DNA of 64,000 nucleotides from Neobacillus sp. PS2-9 (GTDB lineage Bacteria; Bacillota; Bacilli; Bacillales; Cytobacillaceae): positions 645,001-709,000 of the forward strand of contig NZ_CP133269.1 in assembly GCF_030915525.1 (NCBI RefSeq), given 5' to 3'. Below the pieces are notes generated by a model. The model was given only the letters and a program-made list of their open reading frames with translations. It was not told the DNA's origin and did not search any database. The position numbers were made by a program, and so were the translations under genes. Within the stretch, counting starts at the first letter, position 1; each line of letters starts with the position of its first letter. Positions 59,601 through 64,000 of the stretch are shown here, one piece after another.

Positions 59601-60842
59601 GCTATTACGCTTGATCAAGATGGTTCTTTCCATGTATCCTTGGACGGCTTGACTGAAGGGGATAACAAAGTAAAGATTACAGTCGATGATGAAGCAAAAA
59701 ACTCTGCCTCAAAAGAAATTACGATTACAAGACAGGTTGCTGATCCGGAGCCAAATCCAGACGCAGGTAAAGGTCAGTTATTATTAGATAGCCAACCATT
59801 AGCCAACATTCCATTCAGCGTGTACACGGCTGGTGCAAACCAAGTTTGGTATGATTTAAAATCGGATGCAAATGGAAACTTTACACACAATCTTCCAGAT
59901 GGAGATTATAAGATTGATGGTGTTTGGGCAGCTCCGACTTGGTACCCATTAAACGGATCATTTACGATTAAAAATGGTTTAGTGAATGGTAGCAAACTAG
60001 TCGTTAATGCTAACGATTATCAAGTTCCAACAGACCCTAACAAATGGAACATTGCGGGTAAATTAACGAAAAATGGCGATGCGTTTGCTAACATTCCATT
60101 TAGCGTTCATTCTCTTGATGGCGCGAACTGGTACGATACAAGAACTGACGCGAAAGGGAATTTCGCAGTCAAGGTACCAGATGGAACGTATCAGTTAGAT
60201 GGAATTTGGGAAGCAGCAAAAGGCAAGTGGCATGTATTAAATCAACAATTTACAGTCAAGGATGGAAAGCTAGTAGGCACAGACCAATTACTTGTAAATG
60301 TGACTTCAATTGAAGGAAATGTAACGGGGACGTTAAAACAGGGTGATACTCCGTTAGCCAATACGATCTTCAGTGTTCATAAGTCAACTGGCGAAGTTGT
60401 TTGGTATGATACACAAACGGATGCGAATGGAAACTTCAAGTTAAGCCTGCCAGATGGTTCCTACAAGCTTGAAGGAATCTGGGTTGATAAAGATGGCAGA
60501 TGGTATGAGCTACAAAAAGAATTTACTGTTTCTGGTTCTCTGCAGTTTGATGTAACGATTCCAACTGCACCAGTTAAAAACGTGACAGGTGTATTAACGA
60601 AAGGAACAGAAGCGTTAGGCAATGTTGTATTCAGTTTCCATTCCACTACAGGTGATCAATGGTACAATGTGAAAACAGCGGCAGACGGAAGCTTTGGCTT
60701 GGTCGTACCGAATGGCTCTTATCAATTAGATGGCATTTGGTTAGAATCGGAGGCGAAGTGGTACGTATTAAATCTTAAATTTAGTGTCGTAGATGGAAAA
60801 TTAGTTGGAATGGATCAATGGCTTATTAACCTAAACAACTAA
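56640..60842 (+). CDS. secreted subtilisin-like protease with four C-terminal repeats
   Basis: A 1400-residue exported S8 peptidase. Order: signal peptide (1-28), inhibitor I9 propeptide (about 78-170), catalytic domain with D219 (VAVLDTGID), H286 (TEHGTHVAG), oxyanion N377 (ATGNDGP) and S607 (GTSMATPHVAG), a PA insert (about 440-545), Fn3-like domains (about 660-1040) and four repeats of 85-95 residues (about 1045-1400). It resembles Vpr-type proteases but with a longer tail. The start is TTG with AAAGGGG 9 nt upstream; a TAA in frame at 56613 rules out more. No LPXTG or SLH anchor is visible. Confidence 0.92.
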   Translation: MKARHYRKLFSSFLVLTIIFTMLFPSYGAATTPLEKKENIVNNESNSLEKNLIAQQKAALAQGPVLHPSLKNLKGNQEVAVIVELSEYPVALVKGINKQAGKLTSKTEEKAIQQKVITQQQKFKTNLSAKGIAAKVGFTYNYTFNGMALKLKASDVAKLLSVDGVKLVEPDAEKVALGEKVVPGDQKNATMNTSSPFLEVPSVWGLGYEGQGVKVAVLDTGIDYNHPEFEGVYKGGYNFIDQSNSANYARTRTADDPYETTPLDRPSNKAEFDANGSAFYTEHGTHVAGTIAAQGKNPFGIKGLAPKVDLYAYRVLGAYGSGANSGIIAAIDKAAQEKMDIINLSLGGSNNTQTSSDAIAINNAALAGVTAVIATGNDGPNRGTIGSPGVAAFAISVANSTVPETTKAGQATVTVEGSAPTAYNMNLMGWKFGTEPSNLLTGTYDVVAVPNFGVDADYTGLDVKGKVAFVSRGGGVAFVDKIAAAKKAGAVATIIHNNTGTTPAGIFLGDSFHFIPTFDMSTTDGNALRTALATKKATVTFGNFTSNKTAGDDINSSSSRGPANPNFDLKPDVSAPGTNIMSSVPAYGKDYPNADYSESYDRFTGTSMATPHVAGIAALLKSEHPTWTPFDLKVAISNTAKQLDITKYDVFAQGPGRVQPLKAATTEALAYSIDKTSFSGKTYDNIKGTVTFGNVATSTTAESKVVRDIVVKNLTGEASDYTVTVQTTKAATGTLAAANVTVDQASFNLSASGEQALKVTLNVPKGSGSTGNEILGYIHITNGKTKLILPFAGNLAPPTGLKSYTIDSKVISPNADGKLDSTTLRYEFYDRQYTTYIELWDALHQEAGYYGDGYLGYFLAASSTTTGAKTLAINGQYTDWGTSKKVLAADGVYTIDITTLNQAQTAVAASGYVGPIFIKTTAPKIVTENSYTTKTDKFDLSGSLNDSYIDWAPGVEEVFGESYDINSKLQAKYQLTNSKGETQVGTTAITLDQDGSFHVSLDGLTEGDNKVKITVDDEAKNSASKEITITRQVADPEPNPDAGKGQLLLDSQPLANIPFSVYTAGANQVWYDLKSDANGNFTHNLPDGDYKIDGVWAAPTWYPLNGSFTIKNGLVNGSKLVVNANDYQVPTDPNKWNIAGKLTKNGDAFANIPFSVHSLDGANWYDTRTDAKGNFAVKVPDGTYQLDGIWEAAKGKWHVLNQQFTVKDGKLVGTDQLLVNVTSIEGNVTGTLKQGDTPLANTIFSVHKSTGEVVWYDTQTDANGNFKLSLPDGSYKLEGIWVDKDGRWYELQKEFTVSGSLQFDVTIPTAPVKNVTGVLTKGTEALGNVVFSFHSTTGDQWYNVKTAADGSFGLVVPNGSYQLDGIWLESEAKWYVLNLKFSVVDGKLVGMDQWLINLNN

Positions 60843-60946
60843 TGAAGGTAGGGAGAGTCGGCCTCTAGGTTTTGGGGTCGACTCTTTTGAAATCAACTTT
60901 TAAAATTGGGGATGAGTATAGTTTATTTTTGAAGGGAGTCGGTTCT

Positions 60947-61300
60947 TTGTTAAAAAAATTAGGATTACTGGCGCTTGTATCGTTACTAGCGGCTTCGCTC
61001 ATTTCGTGTTCAAAAGATAAGGAAGCGTCAAAGCCAGCAGAAAAGACGGAAGCTTCTTCAGTCAAAAAGGAAACGGGTTCGAAAGGAAAAGAAAACCAGA
61101 AGGCACCAAAAAGTGAAGCAGAATTAGCAAGTGAGCTAGTATTGAAAAATACGAAACTTGTCAAAGTATTTAGTATCAATCAGCAAATTAGTGAAAATGA
61201 TAAAGACCTTGGGCCGTTTTATTTAGTTCGGGGGGTCGACGATAAAGGCCGCAAAACGGAAGTATGGGTCAATAAAGGGAAAATCTATTATATTAAATAA
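60947..61300 (+). CDS. small lipoprotein
   Basis: A TTG start at 60947 with GGGAG 8-9 nt upstream gives a 117-residue protein with signal peptide and lipobox SLISC, then a Lys/Glu/Ser-rich linker (about 22-60) and a small domain, ASELVLKNTKLVKVFSINQQISENDKDLGPFYLVRGVDDKGRKTEVWVN. The longer frame from 60872 adds an implausible N-terminus. No family is recognised. It follows the protease by 104 bp and could be made with it, so a role in protease handling at the cell surface is possible but unsupported. Confidence 0.7.
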   Translation: MLKKLGLLALVSLLAASLISCSKDKEASKPAEKTEASSVKKETGSKGKENQKAPKSEAELASELVLKNTKLVKVFSINQQISENDKDLGPFYLVRGVDDKGRKTEVWVNKGKIYYIK

Positions 61301-61303
61301 TAG

Positions 61304-61327
61304 AAAGCCGTGCTGAGCACGGCTTTT
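61304..61327. terminator. bidirectional terminator between the lipoprotein and GerPF-like genes
   Basis: AAAGCCGTGC and GCACGGCTTT form a 10-bp stem with a TGA-type loop, flanked by T/A runs on both sides. Confidence 0.88.
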
Positions 61328-61341
61328 ATGATTGCTATTTA

Positions 61342-61560
61342 TTAGTTATCGTTAACAATTGGCTGATCGACAACATCAGAATCTAAATTATTTGTTGCGC
61401 TTGTTCCAGTAACCGTTATGATGTGAACGCCAGTATTGGACGCCCCTGAGCCAAAGGCATTTTTCGAAGCGTTTTTCGGTGACACAAACACCGCTCCGCC
61501 AAACTGAACCACCCCACCACTCACCGTGTCAATCTTCACTTGCCCTGGTACGAACGACAT
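61342..61560 (-). CDS. gerPF: GerPA/GerPF-family spore germination protein
   Basis: The 72-residue protein matches the GerPA/GerPF family: VKIDTVSGGVVQFGGAVFVSPKNASK and SATNNLDSDVVDQPIVNDN. GerP proteins sit in the spore coat and let germinants pass. This is a stand-alone copy, not a full gerPABCDEF operon. Its presence shows that the organism forms endospores. A broken paralogue lies 330 bp to the right in the same orientation. The exact paralogue letter is a best guess. Confidence 0.85.
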   Translation of the reverse strand: MSFVPGQVKIDTVSGGVVQFGGAVFVSPKNASKNAFGSGASNTGVHIITVTGTSATNNLDSDVVDQPIVNDN

Positions 61561-61626
61561 ATAAAAACATCCTTTTTAAGTTTATCATGTAATCTAATCT
61601 ATGCAAAGGTCATTAAATTAGTTCAC

Positions 61627-61670
61627 GGGGACAGTCCCCCGCTGCGTTAAAGCGCCGGGGGACTGTCCCC
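61627..61670. repeat. 44-bp double-palindrome repeat, copy 15
   Basis: Centre GCTGCGTTAAAGCGCC, in the minority orientation. It lies upstream of the gerPF-like gene and 9 bp before the VanZ remnant begins, so it may mark the breakpoint of that truncation. Confidence 0.9.
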
Positions 61671-61678
61671 ATTTTTTC

Positions 61679-61840
61679 GCATGGATAGTAACCGTCCTTT
61701 ACGTGATGAGCGATGAATATCATCAATCATTTATGCCAGGTCGAACGGCAACGTATAAAGATGTATTGATTGATGCCTTTGGGGCGTTGGTCGTTTTGTC
61801 GCTCGTTTATCTTTTTAGAAAAAGGAAAAGATCCTATTAG
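61679..61840 (+). pseudogene. C-terminal remnant of a second VanZ gene
   Basis: The frame AWIVTVLYVMSDEYHQSFMP, then GRTATYKDVLIDAFGALVVL and a basic tail to TAG at 61838, matches the last third of the VanZ protein at 55865-56311 almost residue for residue. There is no start codon, ribosome site or upstream part; the 44-bp palindrome lies directly in front. It is a diverged paralogue rather than a recent copy, since many third positions differ. Confidence 0.88.
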
Positions 61841-61889
61841 AAAAGGAAGGAAAGAGCACATACCCATCCATGCTCTTTCCTTCCTTTTT
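61841..61889. terminator. strong bidirectional terminator
   Basis: AAAAGGAAGGAAAGAGCA and TGCTCTTTCCTTCCTTTT make an 18-bp perfect stem with a 12-nt loop, between the VanZ remnant and the broken GerPF paralogue. Confidence 0.92.
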
Positions 61890-62106
61890 AGTTATCCTGT
61901 ACGATTGGCTGGTCCAGCACATCTGTATCAACCGTATTGGTTGAACTTGCACCGTTAACAGTAACGATGTTAACACCAGTGTTGCTTACACCCGAACCAT
62001 TGAAACTTTTAGTGGCACTTTTAGGCGATACAAATACCGCTCCGCCAAACTGCACAACCCCGCCACTTACCGTATCAATCTACACTTGCCCTGGCCCAAA
62101 AGACAT
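61888..62106 (-). pseudogene. GerPF-like paralogue with TAG at codon 9
   Basis: The leftward frame from ATG at 62106 reads MSFGPGQV, stop, IDTVSGGVVQFGGAVFVSPK and on to DVLDQPIVQDN before TAA at 61888. It has the same 72-codon length as the intact copy at 61342-61560. Codon 9, Lys (AAG) in that copy, is TAG here (62080-62082). The rest is conserved, which suggests recent inactivation or a sequence error. No internal start has a ribosome site. Confidence 0.88.
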
Positions 62107-62173
62107 ACACAAACATCCCTTTTTAATTAATGGTGTAATCTAATCTATGCGAAAGACCAATCAGGTGTTCATT

Positions 62174-62186
62174 GGGGACTGTCCCC
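62174..62186. repeat. single arm of the 44-bp repeat
   Basis: GGGGACTGTCCCC alone, with no centre or second arm. Its last base touches the stop of the leftward gene at 62186. Confidence 0.75.
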
Positions 62187-62542
62187 TATTTACTAGATTT
62201 GAATTTTTTACTAAATTTCTTCAAAAAAGGAGTGATTTCATTAAACAATGGTTTATATTGTTTTGTTGTGGTAACAAACATATCAATCGTTTCCATTAGT
62301 AATGCCAAATCTATATTGTTAAGATAATTTTCAATCTGATTTTGAGTTGTATAATTTTGGGGAGCAGGCTCTTTTCTTCTAGAGCCAAAGAACCAATCAT
62401 CCACAGATCTGCTTTCGAAAGATGAATCATCTTTATGTTCGGGAAATTCTTGTGAATGATTGTCGTCATTATTGACAGCTTCTCTGTGTCCAAATATAAA
62501 ACTTGAGAAACGGTCTAACTTACGATTAGGTTTCCGTTTCAT
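62186..62542 (-). CDS. hypothetical basic protein
   Basis: A 118-residue protein starting MKRKPNRKLDRFSSFIFG, with an acidic, Asn/Asp/Ser-rich middle (about 20-60) and a C-terminal amphipathic part, IENYLNNIDLALLMETIDMF then VTTTKQYKPLFNEITPFLKKF. GGAG lies 5 nt before the ATG at 62542; the open frame extends 31 codons further without a better site. No family is recognised with confidence. The low-complexity middle and the pattern of the tail recall small spore-associated Bacillus proteins, but that is only an impression. Confidence 0.65.
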   Translation of the reverse strand: MKRKPNRKLDRFSSFIFGHREAVNNDDNHSQEFPEHKDDSSFESRSVDDWFFGSRRKEPAPQNYTTQNQIENYLNNIDLALLMETIDMFVTTTKQYKPLFNEITPFLKKFSKKFKSSK

Positions 62543-62708
62543 TTGTTCTCCGTTTTCCTGCACTGACCCTTTTCCCCCTTTCCTCCTTACTCTCTTAGAT
62601 AAAATATGAATGGTTAGGAAACAAGGCGTGGACAATCAGAAAATAAAAAATATGTTTTTATCAATTTGCTAAAATGGTCAATGCTTTATTGGATAAAGGC
62701 AATAAAAA

Positions 62709-62743
62709 AGGATAATCAGTCCTATAACAGAACTAACTATCCT
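62709..62743 (-). terminator. terminator of the GGDEF gene
   Basis: AGGATA and TATCCT pair across an inner AT-rich loop and, on the minus strand, are followed by TTTTTT. It lies 5 bp past the stop. Confidence 0.6.
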
Positions 62744-62747
62744 ATTT

Positions 62748-63674
62748 TTATACCGCTTTATAAAATTGAACATTGTTTTTTCCCATTTTTTTTGCGTTAT
62801 ACATAGCATGATCGGCAAATTTGATCAGTGTTTCAACATTGCTTCCATGCTCAGACAATCTGGCCACGCCTATACTTGGGGTTACCATGATGGGAATGGT
62901 ATTTATTAATACAGGCTTGTTTAATTGAGCTAAAATTCTTTCAGCCACTTCAATTGTTTTTTCATTCTGAGCTTGTGGAAGACTGATAATAAATTCATCA
63001 CCTGCTAATCTAGCAACAAAGCCACTTTCTCTTACGCTTGTCTTTAAGCGGGCAGCAATTTCGCGAAGCAAAAAATCACCAGCTTCATGGCCATGGGTAT
63101 CATTTACCGCTTTAAAACCATCTAAATCAATGAACATAACATCAAGTTCTTGTCCCAATTCATTTGCTTTTGTTATTTCATTGTTAAGATACTCCTCAAA
63201 AAAACGTCGATTGGGCAACTGAGTTAAGGAGTCATGAAATGCAATTTTCTTAACCTCATCTTTTGCTTTCTTTAATTCATTATTTACAAATACCAACTGA
63301 GTTTTTTCTAAATGCAATTTATTGACTAAAAAACTAACAGGAATGGTTACAATTAAATTTGTAAATGTCACTTCACCCAACAAATAGTATTCGAAGAGAT
63401 AAATTTTACCCTCAAGAGCATTTATTATCTTTGTTATGATATTTAACAAGGTAGAAAAAATAGTAGCAATTATTCCTCCGAAAAATCCGCAGTAGTAAGC
63501 AAAAATTAAAGAAGGAATTAGACAAAGTCCCCAAGCTATGGAAACTTGTGGGGCAAATTGAAGCTTATCCGAAATATACATTTCAAGGGCAAATGGAATC
63601 GCATAGCAGAACAGAATAATCGGAAGAAATATTTTAGGAATATGGATGAACCAATTTATTCTAAAGGCATACAT
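62748..63674 (-). CDS. membrane GGDEF diguanylate cyclase with AGDEF motif
   Basis: The first 118 residues have four predicted membrane helices, then a short coiled coil (about 122-143) and a GGDEF domain (about 145-308). Its active site reads AGDEF (224-228) in ARLAGDEFII; A for the first G is tolerated in active cyclases. The substrate-binding FIDLDGFKAVND and HDSLTQLPNRR are standard. The inhibitory site (usually RxxD five residues before) reads RESG, so product inhibition is probably absent. It makes cyclic di-GMP from GTP. An HD-GYP phosphodiesterase gene lies immediately upstream on the same strand. Confidence 0.9.
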   Translation of the reverse strand: MYAFRINWFIHIPKIFLPIILFCYAIPFALEMYISDKLQFAPQVSIAWGLCLIPSLIFAYYCGFFGGIIATIFSTLLNIITKIINALEGKIYLFEYYLLGEVTFTNLIVTIPVSFLVNKLHLEKTQLVFVNNELKKAKDEVKKIAFHDSLTQLPNRRFFEEYLNNEITKANELGQELDVMFIDLDGFKAVNDTHGHEAGDFLLREIAARLKTSVRESGFVARLAGDEFIISLPQAQNEKTIEVAERILAQLNKPVLINTIPIMVTPSIGVARLSEHGSNVETLIKFADHAMYNAKKMGKNNVQFYKAV

Positions 63675-63701
63675 ACAATCTCTCGCTTTCTATTAAAAAC
63701 A

Positions 63702-64000
63702 TTAAGGACTTATTTTTTTCCTTTTACGTAAAAAAGAATGGTTTTCTATTAAAGGATGATTGATACCACGTATTTGAATTTTCTTTTTCTCTATTAATTC
63801 AAGGAAAACATCAGCAATTTGAGGGTCAAACTGTGTTCCCTTCCCATTTCTTATTTCATTCATTGCATACTCAAGGTCAATCTCATTTCGATATTTCCGT
63901 CTGGAAGTCATGGCATCAAACGCATCTGAAACGGCCATTATTCTCGCGACCAAGGGAATAGATTCACCTTGTAGTTCGTGAGGATATCCAGTCCCGTCGA
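63702..64000 (-). CDS. HD-GYP-domain phosphodiesterase, C-terminal part
   Basis: The gene continues past the right edge. The visible 98 codons contain DGTGYPHELQGESIPLVARI, the GYP part of the HD-GYP signature, and AVSDAFDAMTSRRKYR with conserved metal ligand D. HD-GYP proteins break down cyclic di-GMP. The catalytic HD pair and any sensor domain must lie beyond base 64000. Its stop is 27 bp before the GGDEF gene on the same strand, so synthesis and breakdown genes probably share a transcript. Confidence 0.85.
   Translation of the reverse strand, partial: DGTGYPHELQGESIPLVARIMAVSDAFDAMTSRRKYRNEIDLEYAMNEIRNGKGTQFDPQIADVFLELIEKKKIQIRGINHPLIENHSFLRKRKKISP

Noticed and set aside
61770..61958. 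Rightward 62-codon frame
   Set aside because: It is in a different frame from the VanZ remnant, runs through the terminator hairpin and has no family resemblance.
61937..62143. Rightward 68-codon frame
   Set aside because: It is antisense to the broken GerPF paralogue, which has clear similarity to the intact copy.

Overview
The window looks like the chromosome of an endospore-forming Bacillaceae bacterium of Bacillus/Neobacillus type. The support is low-to-moderate GC, strong GGAGG ribosome sites, a SAM-I riboswitch ahead of metNPQ, GerP-type spore germination proteins, DUF1659/DUF2922/YvrJ small proteins, CcpA-like cre sites and two long repeats typical of Bacillaceae. The genus is an inference. 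No tRNA, rRNA, CRISPR array, transposase or intact prophage was seen.

Layout. 1-3.1 kb: end of a YdeI-like gene, then nagA-nagB-nagR for N-acetylglucosamine, with a NagR/DasR-type operator in front. 3.2-10.3 kb: a sugar-acid operon of kdgR, kdgK, an hxlA-hxlB pair, a KDPG aldolase, a TRAP transporter and a KdgF-like cupin. rpiA converges on it. 11-18.3 kb: OsmC, cytochrome c551, a two-component system, a small HAH-motif membrane protein, an MMPL exporter, a broken DUF218 gene and a Nudix hydrolase. 18.4-21.4 kb: an amidase and a secreted protein, both with choline-binding-type repeats, flanking YvrJ-DUF2922-DUF1659. 22.7-39.2 kb: a mannoside locus of phosphohexomutase, LacI regulator, ABC importer, GH13, DUF1861, GH130 phosphorylase, GH2 beta-mannosidase, dehydrogenase, MFS and ROK kinase. 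39.2-42.1 kb: DUF4362, CPBP and LCP proteins. 42.2-47.5 kb: a NarL-type two-component system with a three-gene ABC exporter resembling B. subtilis LnrJKLMN. 47.6-50.5 kb: S-box metNPQ. 50.6-53.1 kb: a broken PL9 pectate lyase. 53.3-56.3 kb: prohibitin, DHA2 exporter and VanZ. 56.6-61.6 kb: a 1400-residue subtilase, a lipoprotein and a GerPF-like protein. 61.7-64 kb: a VanZ remnant, a nonsense-broken GerPF paralogue, a GGDEF protein and the end of an HD-GYP protein.

How the genes work together. Pectin-type uronates would be cut by PL9 (now broken here), imported by the TRAP system, opened by KdgF and processed by KdgK and KdgA. HxlA/HxlB beside them suggests a link to formaldehyde or pentose phosphate metabolism. 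In the mannoside locus, imported beta-mannosides would be split by GH130 to mannose 1-phosphate, which the phosphohexomutase could isomerise. GH2 and ROK would handle free mannose.

The most unusual feature is the intergenic DNA. Fifteen full and three partial copies of a 44-bp double-palindrome repeat are scattered through it, mostly just after stop codons. Two copies have been absorbed as the C-terminal codons of membrane proteins. There are also several minisatellite arrays with 21-52 bp units, two of which share a hairpin core. Four genes carry visible lesions or remnants: the DUF218 gene, the PL9 lyase, VanZ' and GerPF'.
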